64,000 nucleotides of DNA from Chryseobacterium sp. H1D6B (GTDB lineage Bacteria > Bacteroidota > Bacteroidia > Flavobacteriales > Weeksellaceae). The notes beneath the pieces were generated by a model. That model saw only the letters and a program-made list of their open reading frames with translations, did no database searches and was not told the origin of the DNA. Positions 25,974 to 34,903 of the stretch are shown here, one piece after another. The DNA is taken from positions 1,984,001-2,048,000 of the forward strand of contig NZ_JARXVJ010000001.1 of NCBI RefSeq assembly GCF_029892445.1, given 5' to 3'. How positions within the stretch are numbered: position 1 is the first letter of the stretch; each line of letters begins with the position of its first letter. The position numbers and the translations under genes are program-made.

Positions 25974-28346
25974 ATGTATAAATATTTGCTTTTTTTGTGC
26001 TTTCCTGTCTTTATGTTTTCCCAAACACAAAGAATAGAAGGAACGGTTGTGAATACAAAAAATGAAAAACTGCCTTTAGTATCTATTGAAATTTATAATT
26101 CTCAAAATGCATTAGTAAAAAAAATAACAACTAATGAAAACGGAAGTTTTATGCTTGAAGGTATTTCTGAAAATACAGTGAAGCTGGTTGTTAAAGACTT
26201 GGAGTATGCTCAGTTTGAAGAAAATTTAGATTTAGAAAAGCAGGATAAACCTTTGCATATTATTTTGAAAAAGGATATTCAGGATATTCAGGAAGTGGTG
26301 GTCACGAAGCAGAAGCCTTTAGTAAAAAGAAAAATTGACCGCTTAGAATTTAATGTTGAAAACAGCAATATTTCCTCACTCAATGCATGGGAGATTCTTA
26401 AGAAAACGCCCGGTGTTACAGCAGGGAATGATGTTTTAGCAATTAAAGGAAGCCAGAGTATTTTGGTGACCATCAATGATAAAAAAGTGATGCTGACGGG
26501 TGATGAATTGAAAAACTTTTTAGAAAATACCCAAGGCGATGAAGTGAAATCTGTAGAAGTGATTACGAATCCGCCCGCAAAATATGAAGCCTCCGGAAGT
26601 GCAGTCTTGAATATTGTAATGAAGAAAAATAAAATAGAAGGCTACCGGGGCGTTATTTCTTCTAAGTATGTACAGAGTCAGTACGCAAAAGGAGTGGCCG
26701 GAATTTCTCAATATTACAAAAAGGGTAAGCTTTCCTTGATGGGAAGCTATTATTTAGGAACAGGAACTTACTATAGAGAGGGTACAGATTATGTACATTA
26801 TGTAGAAGACCAGACCAGATGGATCAGTACCATGAACCGTAAAGACCAGAATAAAAGCCAGAATACCGTGAATTTTAATCTAGGATATGAGATAGACAGT
26901 CTTACCAGTGTAAGCTTGAATTATTCAGGCTCTTTCAGTCCGAAATCTTTTGGGACTTATAATGTTCCGACTTTAATTTATAATAATCAGGATATTGTAG
27001 AATCTAATTATACTACGATTAATGATCATTATTCACGGTCTATCAATAACTCATTAAGTTTTCAGGTAGACAGAAAATTAAATAAAAAAAGCCAGCTGAC
27101 CTGGACTAATTATTTTTCTGGAAATAATGCCCGAAAATACCAGAATGTCATTACACAGCTTGATTTTATAAATCAGTCTCCGAAAGAAAATAATTTTTTG
27201 ACCCATAATAAAAGTGATGTCCAGCTGTATTCTACACAGGCAGATTATCAATGGAAAAATGAAAAATGGGAACTAGAATCTGGTGGTAAATACAGTTTTG
27301 TAAAAACAAACAGCCAGCTCGATTTTTCAGATAATGAAAACGGACAGGTACAGTACAGGCCCGATAAAAGCAATATTTTTGATTATAAAGAACATAATTT
27401 TGCCCTTTATTCATCGTTAGCTTTTAATCCTGGAAAATGGAATTTTAAAGCAGGTCTTCGTGCAGAAAAAACAGATTTGGAGGGAGTGGTTTCAGAACCT
27501 TATGAAGTGAATAAAAATGATTACTGGAAATTGTTTCCTACTTTGTACGCACAGTATACTACGGACAGCAAGCATCAATTTGGGCTTTCGTATGGAAAGC
27601 GGATCAGCAGGCCTTCTTACTCATGGCTGAATCCTGCAAAATCTTACTATAATTTATTTTCTTATTTCCAAGGCGACCCAAAATTGAAAGCAACGATTGT
27701 CCACAACCTTAATTTCACTTACACCTGGAAAGATTGGAATCTTGATTTCTATTACCGGAAAGAGATTTATCCTTCGATGGAAATATCATTTCAGGAACCC
27801 AGCACGAATAGTCTGATCTATCATTATACAAATATTGAGAAAGCTCAGGCTTACGGATTAAGCCTTTATAAAAACTTTCAGTTCAAACCTTGGTGGAGCC
27901 TGAGTCTGTCTGAAAACCTTGAGCATAATGAAAACTATTTCGTAGGAGTCGACCAGCTTTTATACAAAAATCAAGTCTGGAATTTATCTTCTACTATCTC
28001 AACAAGTTTTATACTGGATAAAAACAGCGATTGGAAAGTAGAGGTAGGACATCAGTACAATTCACCTTCCATACAGGGAACTTTTAGGATTTCCAGTTCT
28101 TCCTCTGCATATCTTGTGATGAATAAGAAATTCTTAAACAAAAAATTAGAAGCAAGTTTATTCTTTAACGATATTTTTAAAACTTCAAGAGAAAAAATAA
28201 GTACCAAATATGCCAATCAGGATAATTATTTTCTGGATTACCGCGACACCCAGAACTTTATCATTTCTTTAAAATTCAATTTTGGAAATCAATCGGTGAA
28301 AAATAGTAAAACGATTAAAAAGGCAGACGAGCAGGAGAGAATGTAG
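25974..28346 (+). CDS. TonB-dependent receptor-like outer membrane beta-barrel protein
   Basis: The 790-residue protein has a signal peptide (to FMFSQ), a carboxypeptidase-regulatory-like beta domain (about 20-105), a plug region (about 108-215: VEVITNPPAKYEASGSAVLNIVMKK) and a long barrel (about 220-775). This is the outer membrane beta-barrel family common in Bacteroidota (OMP_b-brl_3 type). No clear TonB box is visible, so transport may be specialised. It probably acts with GLPGLI proteins and the adjacent two-component system. It lies between two M1 peptidases. The ligand is unknown. Confidence 0.88.
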   Translation: MYKYLLFLCFPVFMFSQTQRIEGTVVNTKNEKLPLVSIEIYNSQNALVKKITTNENGSFMLEGISENTVKLVVKDLEYAQFEENLDLEKQDKPLHIILKKDIQDIQEVVVTKQKPLVKRKIDRLEFNVENSNISSLNAWEILKKTPGVTAGNDVLAIKGSQSILVTINDKKVMLTGDELKNFLENTQGDEVKSVEVITNPPAKYEASGSAVLNIVMKKNKIEGYRGVISSKYVQSQYAKGVAGISQYYKKGKLSLMGSYYLGTGTYYREGTDYVHYVEDQTRWISTMNRKDQNKSQNTVNFNLGYEIDSLTSVSLNYSGSFSPKSFGTYNVPTLIYNNQDIVESNYTTINDHYSRSINNSLSFQVDRKLNKKSQLTWTNYFSGNNARKYQNVITQLDFINQSPKENNFLTHNKSDVQLYSTQADYQWKNEKWELESGGKYSFVKTNSQLDFSDNENGQVQYRPDKSNIFDYKEHNFALYSSLAFNPGKWNFKAGLRAEKTDLEGVVSEPYEVNKNDYWKLFPTLYAQYTTDSKHQFGLSYGKRISRPSYSWLNPAKSYYNLFSYFQGDPKLKATIVHNLNFTYTWKDWNLDFYYRKEIYPSMEISFQEPSTNSLIYHYTNIEKAQAYGLSLYKNFQFKPWWSLSLSENLEHNENYFVGVDQLLYKNQVWNLSSTISTSFILDKNSDWKVEVGHQYNSPSIQGTFRISSSSSAYLVMNKKFLNKKLEASLFFNDIFKTSREKISTKYANQDNYFLDYRDTQNFIISLKFNFGNQSVKNSKTIKKADEQERM

Positions 28347-28445
28347 ACCTGCTTTGGTGCGGGATAAATGAGCTTTTATATCAATGAAATTGCTGCTCTC
28401 TGTCACATTTTCCTTAATTTTGATACTAATCTTAAAAAATTAGAT

Positions 28446-30311
28446 ATGAAGAAATTGCTTTTTGGATTAATGATGACCGCTTCATTACAGCATTTTTCTG
28501 CGCAGGAGCTCTATATGCCGAGAAATATTAAGAAAGCATATGAGAACGGAACCCGGGATATTTCCGGAGCACCGGGGAAAAATTACTGGCAGAATAAGGG
28601 GATTTATAATGTAGAAGTAAAAGTAGATGCTGTTACTAAAATTGTTTCGGGAAAAGAGACGATTGTTTACAGCAACAACAGTCCAAATGATTTAAAAGCT
28701 TTAGCCATCAGGTTTGTCAATAACCTTCATAAACCTCAGGCTCCCAGGTCGGGATTTGTATCTAAAGATTTTTTAAGCTCAGGATTAAAAATTAAGTCTT
28801 TCATCGTAGACGGAGAAAAATATGATGTAAACAGTGACGACTGGGGAACTGTAGCTTCTGTTCCTTTACATAAAGTACTGCCGGCAAAATCAAAAGCTGA
28901 GGTTAAAATTGAATGGGAATATCCGCTGTCTGTACAGAGCGGAAGAGAAGGGCAGATTGATCCTGAAACATTCTATGTTGCTTATTCTTTCCCAAGAATT
29001 TCTGTGTATGATGACTATAATGGATGGGATATGCTTCCTCATTCAGACAGGCAGGAATTTTATAACGATTTTAATGATTACAGTTTCGCTATTACAGCTC
29101 CTAAAAATTTTGTCGTTTGGGCTACTGGTAACTTCCTGAATCCTGAAGCAGTATTGCAGCCCGAATATTTAAAAAGATATAAAGCTTCTTTAAAAAGTGA
29201 CAAACTAATCCGTATTGCTGACGAGTCTGAAATGAAAGCAGGAAAAGTAACCAAGCAGAACAAATGGAATGTCTGGAAATTTAAAGCCGATCATATTACA
29301 GATTTCTGTTTCGCTCTCAGCAGTCATTACGTTTGGGACGCAGCAAGCGTTCAGTTAAAAACAAAAAGAGCGAGCGTTCAGGCCGGATATAAAGCCGGGG
29401 CTAAAGATTTTGAACATTATGTAGACTGGATGCGCTATAACCTAGACTGGTTTTCAAAAAACTGGCCGGGAGTAGAATATCCTTATCCTGTAATGACCGC
29501 TATTCAGGGGTATGCAGATATGGAATATCCAATGATGATCAATGATACAAGTATTCCAGATGATCTTCAGGATGCAAGATTGACTGCGGACCATGAAATT
29601 GCCCATACCTATTTCCCTTTTTATATGGGAATTAATGAAACACGCTATGCTTTTATGGATGAAGGCTGGGCGACAACACTGGAGTATTTAATAGGAATTG
29701 ATGAAAATGGAGAAGATGCTGCGAAAAAATTCTACCAGAATTTCAGAGTTAAAAAATGGATTAATGATCCATCTGCAGAAGAAGACCAGCCGATTATTAC
29801 GATGAGCACACAGGTGAGCGGTGCCGGCTACGGAAATAATTCTTACGTAAAAGCTTCGCTGTCTTATCTGGCTTTAAAAGATTATTTAGGGGATGAGCTG
29901 TTTAAAAAGGCACTTCATCATTATATGGATAACTGGAACGGGAAACATCCTGTCCCTTGGGATTATTTTTATTCAATGAACACAGGATCAGGAAAAGATC
30001 TTACATGGTTCTGGAATAATTGGTTTTATACTAATAATTATATTGACTTAAAAATCAACGGAGCTTCTCAGGATAATAATTTACTTACGGTAAGTATTGA
30101 TAATGTAGGCGGATTTGTAATTCCTTTTGATGCTGTGATAACGTATGAAGACGGGGGAGTCGAGAAACTTCATTTTACCCCTTCATTATGGGAGAAAAAT
30201 CAGAAGCAGACGAATTTAACAGTTCCGATCAAGAAAAAAGTAAAATCGGTGAATCTAGACGGAGGTCTTTTTATGGATTATACACCGGAAAACAATGCTA
30301 AGGTCTTATAA
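28446..30311 (+). CDS. Secreted M1 family metallopeptidase (second copy)
   Basis: I chose the ATG at 28446, which gives a signal peptide (MKKLLFGLMMTASLQHFSAQ); an upstream frame would add 26 residues before it. The 621-residue protein has the zinc site H383-E384-I-A-H387 and E406 in MDEGWATT, fitting HExxH-x18-E. It shares layout with the M1 protein at 20036 (NNSP-rich N-terminal beta domain, YPRxxVYDDxxGW-like block) but lacks its C-terminal DUF3471-like domain. A periplasmic aminopeptidase is likely. It follows the receptor gene by about 100 nt and ends at a hairpin at 30335. Confidence 0.9.
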   Translation: MKKLLFGLMMTASLQHFSAQELYMPRNIKKAYENGTRDISGAPGKNYWQNKGIYNVEVKVDAVTKIVSGKETIVYSNNSPNDLKALAIRFVNNLHKPQAPRSGFVSKDFLSSGLKIKSFIVDGEKYDVNSDDWGTVASVPLHKVLPAKSKAEVKIEWEYPLSVQSGREGQIDPETFYVAYSFPRISVYDDYNGWDMLPHSDRQEFYNDFNDYSFAITAPKNFVVWATGNFLNPEAVLQPEYLKRYKASLKSDKLIRIADESEMKAGKVTKQNKWNVWKFKADHITDFCFALSSHYVWDAASVQLKTKRASVQAGYKAGAKDFEHYVDWMRYNLDWFSKNWPGVEYPYPVMTAIQGYADMEYPMMINDTSIPDDLQDARLTADHEIAHTYFPFYMGINETRYAFMDEGWATTLEYLIGIDENGEDAAKKFYQNFRVKKWINDPSAEEDQPIITMSTQVSGAGYGNNSYVKASLSYLALKDYLGDELFKKALHHYMDNWNGKHPVPWDYFYSMNTGSGKDLTWFWNNWFYTNNYIDLKINGASQDNNLLTVSIDNVGGFVIPFDAVITYEDGGVEKLHFTPSLWEKNQKQTNLTVPIKKKVKSVNLDGGLFMDYTPENNAKVL

Positions 30312-30334
30312 ACTGGCCGAATAATAAATAAAAC

Positions 30335-30366
30335 AAAACCCTTTCTCAATACTGAGAAAGGGTTTT
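30335..30366. terminator. Bidirectional terminator between M1 and M43 genes
   Basis: A 14-bp perfect stem (30335-30348 with 30353-30366) with a 4-nt loop, flanked by A and T tracts, sits between two convergent genes. Confidence 0.88.
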
Positions 30367-30384
30367 TATATAGAGAATAAGTGA

Positions 30385-31392
30385 TTAATAAACTCTTAAT
30401 CCCGCTCTTGAACCGGATGATGCAACTACAGACTGCATTCTGGTTTTCTGTCCTGCTGAGAACATAAACATGGCGCCGTCATCTACATAATCCATATAAT
30501 TCATGAACATTACAGATCTTTGAACACCGCTGCACGTGTTGTATAACGGGTAGCTTGGTTTTCCGCTGTTAGCAGTAGTTTGTGTAGGAGTATCGCTTAC
30601 AAGGTCGTTGCCGCAATTAGCATCTCCCCAGATATGTCTAAGATTTAAGTAGTGTCCTACCTCATGAGTAGCTGTTCTTCCTAAGTTGAATGGAGCAGAG
30701 GCACCGGTTTTTCCAAAAAATGGAGCAGCAATTACTACACCGTCATTCCATAATCCGGCAGATTCAGGAAAAGTAGCATATCCAAGAGTTTCTCCCTGGC
30801 TGCTCGGCATACTTCCTACTACCCATATGTTTAAATAGTTGGTAGGATTAGTAGCGTCAATACCTCCTGTAGAGGCTTTTTTCATGGCATCATTGGCACT
30901 CCAGCTTGTTTTAGTAGTGGCTTGTCTTACTGTATTTATTAATTTGAATCTTACCTTTACATCCCCTGATTTTACGGTTTGAAATTCTGAAGGTATTTTA
31001 GTAACATCACTGTTTGTGCCGCCGTAATCAGCATTCAATACTGCGATTTGTTCTGCAATTCTGGCATCTGAAACATTTTGTGCAGCAGTTTTATATAAAA
31101 CATTTACTACTACAGGAATTTCTACAGTACCGTCTGCAAGAACTTTTCCTAATTTTAGATTATTTGCAAATCTTTCTGTATTGGCTTCTAGAAGAGTATA
31201 TCTCTGTCTAAGCTCTGGACTGCTTTGGAGCGCCTGCTTTCTGATTTCTTCTGAAGGACAGCTTCTTTTACTGGCGAAATTGGCCGAAGGTTCAGAGCTG
31301 CCGGCTGGGTTTTCATTTTGATTTGAAACATTGTCGCTGCTGCACGATGACATGAATCCTAAAGCAAGGATTCCAAATAATAATTTTTTCAT
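30385..31392 (-). CDS. M43 (pappalysin/cytophagalysin-like) zinc metalloprotease lipoprotein
   Basis: I chose the ATG at 31392; an in-frame TTG three codons upstream is less likely. The 335-residue protein has a lipoprotein-type signal (MKKLLFGILALGFMSSC, Cys17) and the metzincin site HEVGHYLNLRHIWGD, in which Asn replaces the common Gly, as in many flavobacterial M43 proteins. The Met-turn is in SVMFMNYMDYVDDGAMFMF. A SSCSSDN linker follows lipidation. It should cleave proteins outside the cell or at the surface. It is monocistronic. Confidence 0.88.
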   Translation of the reverse strand: MKKLLFGILALGFMSSCSSDNVSNQNENPAGSSEPSANFASKRSCPSEEIRKQALQSSPELRQRYTLLEANTERFANNLKLGKVLADGTVEIPVVVNVLYKTAAQNVSDARIAEQIAVLNADYGGTNSDVTKIPSEFQTVKSGDVKVRFKLINTVRQATTKTSWSANDAMKKASTGGIDATNPTNYLNIWVVGSMPSSQGETLGYATFPESAGLWNDGVVIAAPFFGKTGASAPFNLGRTATHEVGHYLNLRHIWGDANCGNDLVSDTPTQTTANSGKPSYPLYNTCSGVQRSVMFMNYMDYVDDGAMFMFSAGQKTRMQSVVASSGSRAGLRVY

Positions 31393-31710
31393 TGATTTCA
31401 ATATTTAAGATTTTGTGAAAAACGAAATTATATTATTTTCAATTAGTCTGCAATGTCTGTCTTTTCGAGTCTTTTAAGTATTTGTTGAATTTTAGGAATT
31501 AAAATCTTAATTTTTTATCTTATTTTTTGCTGTTTCTTCTTTATTTAAGGCTTTTATGTTGTTTTTGCTGTTTTCATAATTTCCATATGTAATTCCTTGT
31601 TTTGGTTTTAATTATGTAATTAAAATAACTATTCAGTGCATAATTCATAAATTATACATTGTGGTGTCAAATTAATTCAAATAAATTTAATTAAATTATG
31701 ATTTTTTGGG
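31393..31710. other. Gene-free AT-rich region (318 nt)
   Basis: This stretch lies between the M43 gene start and the end of the NarL-type regulator gene, both on the minus strand. I find no credible small gene or tRNA. It should hold the M43 promoter and leader. It contains a short inverted pair near TTAATTAT/ATAATTAA around 31607-31625 but no convincing known motif. Confidence 0.6.
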
Positions 31711-32349
31711 TTATGCAAAACCATTCTTTATAGCAAAAACAGCTAAGCCTACACGGGTTTTCAGATCTAATTTTTCACAGAGCTGATCGCGGTAGCTTTC
31801 AACAGTTCTGGGACTGCAGCACATTCTATCAGCAATTTCTTTGTAGCTGAGTTCGGTGACGGTGTACGTTAGAAATTCCTTTTCACGGTCGGATATTTTT
31901 ACTGCATTTTCAATTTCCTTTTCATTGTTCATGTTGGAGAAGATAATTCTTGATGCCCATTCCGGATAGAAAAAGCCATCGGTATTTAATTTGGTAAGGG
32001 CATTTTCTAATTCTTTGGGATGAGTGTTTTTCAGTAAATATCCTTTTGCTCCGTTTTTGATCATTTTGATGACACTTTTATCATCTCCCTGCATGCTCAG
32101 GGCCATTACTTTGATGCCCGGATGATTTTCTTTAAGCCAGAGTACCGTTTCAAAACCGTCCATAATGGGCATGCTGATATCTAAAAGAATAATATCCGGA
32201 ATCTTATTGTTGTTTTCAAACTTCTGGATAAGATCTTTTCCGTTCTCACTTACATAAATGACTTCAAAATCTTTAAAATTATCAATAATCCCTTCTAAAG
32301 CTTTTGCGATAAGTATGTGGTCATCAACAATAACTATAGTTTTTTTCAT
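31711..32349 (-). CDS. NarL/LuxR-family response regulator
   Basis: The 212-residue protein has a receiver domain with VDDH, phospho-acceptor D57 in IILLDISMPIMDG and K107-region LLKNTHP. The LuxR-type HTH (about 148-205) reads LSYKEIADRMCCSPRTVESYRDQLCEKLDLKTRVGLAVFAI. It overlaps the kinase gene by 4 nt and is cotranscribed with it. Its targets are unknown; I saw no obvious repeated operator nearby. Confidence 0.92.
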   Translation of the reverse strand: MKKTIVIVDDHILIAKALEGIIDNFKDFEVIYVSENGKDLIQKFENNNKIPDIILLDISMPIMDGFETVLWLKENHPGIKVMALSMQGDDKSVIKMIKNGAKGYLLKNTHPKELENALTKLNTDGFFYPEWASRIIFSNMNNEKEIENAVKISDREKEFLTYTVTELSYKEIADRMCCSPRTVESYRDQLCEKLDLKTRVGLAVFAIKNGFA

Positions 32350-33131
32350 GGCTGTCTTTTTAATATTATATTGAGAGTGGTTCCTTGGTTTTCCTGGCTT
32401 TCGATAGAGAAATCTGCACCGATGATCTCTGCTCTGTTTTTCATATTCGTTAAGCCGATTCCGTTAGATGTTATTTTAGATCTGTCAAATCCTATTCCGT
32501 CATCCTGGATTTTCAGTTCCCATAAAGATTCTTCGGAAGTATTAAGATGGATGAAAATATTCTTGCAGCGTGAATGTTTTATGCTGTTCTGAATAAATTC
32601 CTGTGTTATTCTTAGAAGTACATTTTTGTGGACAAATCCCAGATCCAGCTGATTAAAGTTATGTTCAAAACTGACTCTGCATTTTTTAAAAGCATTCGTA
32701 TTATCTACTTCTTCCTGTATTAAAGTTACGATTTCCTTTTGGTTTATATTGTCATCGGTCAAAGTTTTAGAAAGACTTCTTAAATCCTGAAGAGACTGGT
32801 TGATGATTTGGGAAACCTGTTCTATTCTTTCACTTACCTGAGGGACTTTATTTTCATGCAGCAGCTGCTGGGTGTACAGGCTTACCAAAGTAAGTTTCTG
32901 TCCGATATTATCGTGGAGTTCACGGCCGATCTGCTGCATAGTTGCCTGCTGTATTTCAAGCTGGGTGGCCAGAAGCTCTTTCTGGTGGATTTCGTTTTTT
33001 ATTTCAATCTCATTCAGGTATTCTTTTTTCCGCTGTTTGTATTTTCTGATGTAAACCATTGCCGCAGCTACAAACAAAACGAAAAATATGTTGAATAGAA
33101 TGATCGTTATTAAGAGTTCTGTTTTCCCCAT
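32346..33131 (-). CDS. Sensor histidine kinase (HisKA_3 type)
   Basis: The 261-residue kinase has one N-terminal transmembrane helix (about 6-28), a coiled linker, the HisKA_3 motif IGRELHDNIGQKL with H73, and an ATPase domain with QEFIQNSIKHSRC, DDGIGFDRSK and GIGLTNMKNRAE. It lacks any sensor domain of its own. Its start overlaps by 22 nt the end of the membrane protein gene upstream, which suggests that the membrane protein is its partner or sensor. It should phosphorylate the NarL-type regulator. Confidence 0.9.
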   Translation of the reverse strand: MGKTELLITIILFNIFFVLFVAAAMVYIRKYKQRKKEYLNEIEIKNEIHQKELLATQLEIQQATMQQIGRELHDNIGQKLTLVSLYTQQLLHENKVPQVSERIEQVSQIINQSLQDLRSLSKTLTDDNINQKEIVTLIQEEVDNTNAFKKCRVSFEHNFNQLDLGFVHKNVLLRITQEFIQNSIKHSRCKNIFIHLNTSEESLWELKIQDDGIGFDRSKITSNGIGLTNMKNRAEIIGADFSIESQENQGTTLNIILKRQP

Positions 33132-33757
33132 ATGAATGATATTGAAAATAACAAATACATAACAGCTCCAGAAATTTGAAAATATAAGAAATAAATATTC
33201 CAGATTTCTTTATATTTCCAAATAAGAGAGAAAAAAGTTAAAAAAGGTAATGTTCCGATGTAAAATAATGTTACTCCTAAATTAATATAGAACATTTTAT
33301 TTTTGCTAAAATTTAAAATCTCTGAAGAATTGATCTGTTTGTAGTATTCCATGATTACAAGTGTCATTAAAAGCAGGCAGCCAAATGTATAATTAAATGA
33401 AAAAACTATTTTGCTTTCCGAAAAAAACAATTCACTTGGAATGAATGAAAATAAGTACAGTACCGAAAAAATAAAAAACAGATTTATCTTCTTCAAAGAT
33501 TTTACGGCATAGAGCCAATAAAAAAATATAAACTGAAAAGGAATGACAAAATAATTGTAAAATTTTGGTTTGTCTATATTAATAAAATATATGCCCCATT
33601 TTCCAACTGATTCACTTAAAAAAATAATTATTAGATAAAGTATTAAGTACTTCCAGTATTGCCCCTTAACACGGTTATAATATAAAAGGGAAATAAAGGC
33701 AGCGGTTCCTTCTGCCCAATACATGCATTCAGCCAGAAATTTTTGAAAATCAGTCAT
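33110..33757 (-). CDS. Polytopic membrane protein, possible sensor partner of the kinase
   Basis: The 215-residue protein is hydrophobic with about six or seven predicted transmembrane helices and short loops (for example YLILYLIIIFLSESVGKWG and FYIGTLPFLTFFSL). I do not recognise a named family. The gene overlaps the downstream kinase gene by 22 nt, in a different frame, and the three genes (membrane protein, kinase, regulator) form a tight unit. I infer a sensing or kinase-scaffolding role, by analogy to seven-helix sensor modules that are fused to kinases elsewhere. Confidence 0.7.
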   Translation of the reverse strand: MTDFQKFLAECMYWAEGTAAFISLLYYNRVKGQYWKYLILYLIIIFLSESVGKWGIYFINIDKPKFYNYFVIPFQFIFFYWLYAVKSLKKINLFFIFSVLYLFSFIPSELFFSESKIVFSFNYTFGCLLLMTLVIMEYYKQINSSEILNFSKNKMFYINLGVTLFYIGTLPFLTFFSLIWKYKEIWNIYFLYFQISGAVMYLLFSISFIWGKQNS

Positions 33758-33791
33758 TAGGTTTATTAATATATATATTTGTTAATAAGAC

Positions 33792-34358
33792 TTAAAATAA
33801 TTCAGCTTTTGGGTCTCCCGGAGGAGCTAAACTTCCATGGTTCTGTGCCAGTGTGTTTGAGCTTGGGCCTGGACGTAAAGTTCCCATTGCCATTACTTTG
33901 CTTTGTCTGCCGGTAGTGTCATTTTTGGTATATGAAGATGCTTCCAAAGGATTGAAGTCACAGTGTAAATAATCTCCATTTTCTTTTTCCATTTTTAAAG
34001 TTGGAATCATTACTAACGTATGTTTTCCTGCATATTCTTGTCCAATAGGCTGATTTTCCATCTGATCCCAGTTTTCAATTCTTGGATAGGCTGCATAGTG
34101 AAATCTTATTCCCAAATCATTTTCTGTAGCGTCCGGTTTTATTTTCTGAGTTTCAGCTTCTATATCTGCTACGAATTTTTTTAAGGTCGGCAGATCAAAC
34201 CATATAGAATGGGCATCATCTATATTCATGCTGCTGTTAATTACAGTCAGCTAGCGGTTACGGTAATTGTCTACCAAATTCTGAACAAATGAAGTAGGCA
34301 TTGTGTTTGGAGTTCCTGGATCCGTATTTTCCATGTTTGAAGTAATGTTATTATCCAT
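33792..34358 (-). pseudogene. Hypothetical protein interrupted by an in-frame amber codon
   Basis: An open frame begins with ATG at 34358 (MDNNITSNMENTDPGTPN), runs 35 codons to a TAG at 34251-34253, and continues in the same frame as LTVINSSMNIDDAHSIWFDL to the stop at 33792. The part after the TAG makes a 145-residue ORF if started at 34229. Both halves read as one natural soluble protein of about 188 residues, so a single CAG-to-TAG (or similar) change is the simplest reading. A read-through or sequencing error is possible. I do not recognise a family; the body has FHYAAYPRIENWD and a Pro-rich C-terminus. Confidence 0.7.
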
Positions 34359-34562
34359 AATCTTAGTGTTTATATAGAATATTAGTTAGTAAGGCAAATT
34401 TCGCGAAAATTTTATGTTAAATAACAGTGTTTTTCCCGTTTATTATCCGTGTTTTTACGGATTGTATTGTATTTATTAAAAATATAATGTGTTTTGAGAT
34501 TTTTAACAAAAAAAATAGTTCCAAAAATGCTGTTTTTGGAACTAATTATAAATTTAAGGCAT

Positions 34563-34592
34563 AAAAAAAACAGCGGAAATAAGTTCCGCTGT
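34563..34592 (-). terminator. Terminator of the bacteriocin-like peptide gene
   Basis: A 9-bp perfect stem (34570-34578 with 34584-34592) is followed, on the minus strand, by a run of eight T. It lies 18 nt after the peptide stop codon and supports the peptide gene as a real transcription unit. Confidence 0.85.
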
Positions 34593-34610
34593 CTCGTAAT
34601 TAGATTCAAG

Positions 34611-34760
34611 CTATACGCATGGATATTTTGTAAAATCTTTACAGGTATTATCAGATGTACAGCAAAGACCCGGAGGACAGGATCCGTCAATTTCACAGTA
34701 AATAGGAGACGGACCAGCTCCGCTGATTTTTTTTAGTTCATTACGTTTTAATTTTTTCAT
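34611..34760 (-). CDS. Cys-rich bacteriocin-like peptide with double-glycine-type leader
   Basis: A 49-residue peptide begins MKKLKRNELKKISGAG, a leader like those of Bacteroidota bacteriocin-like peptides (basic, KxLxRxELKxIxGxG), which are normally cut after GA or GG by peptidase-containing ABC exporters. The remaining 33-residue core (from PSPIYCEIDGSC to KYPCV) has six cysteines: residues 22, 28, 33, 34, 40 and 48, enough for three disulfides. The gene has its own terminator at 34563. No exporter, modification or immunity gene is adjacent. It is too short for ordinary gene finders. A role as antimicrobial or signal is inferred. Confidence 0.72.
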   Translation of the reverse strand: MKKLKRNELKKISGAGPSPIYCEIDGSCPPGLCCTSDNTCKDFTKYPCV

Positions 34761-34835
34761 AATACTATTTTTTGGTTGTTTGGTGATCTAAATGTATGAA
34801 TAACTATTTATATGTGAATTTTTATTAAAATGAAA

Positions 34836-34871
34836 AGCGGATAGATAAATTGTACAATTTATCTATCCGCT
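34836..34871. terminator. 36-bp perfect palindrome downstream of clpB
   Basis: The sequence is a perfect palindrome (18-bp arms, centre at 34853/34854) between the clpB stop and the bacteriocin-like gene. On the minus strand it is followed by a weak T-rich tract. It may end clpB transcription or be a protein-binding site. Its perfection and lack of loop are unusual. Confidence 0.6.
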
Positions 34872-34903
34872 GAAAATAATATATATGAAAAAAAACTACT
34901 TTT

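Noticed and set aside
34412..34736. 94- and 80-codon frames on both strands around 34.4-34.7 kb
   Set aside because: Both run through the terminator hairpin and the small cysteine-rich peptide gene, which has better start, leader and stop context.
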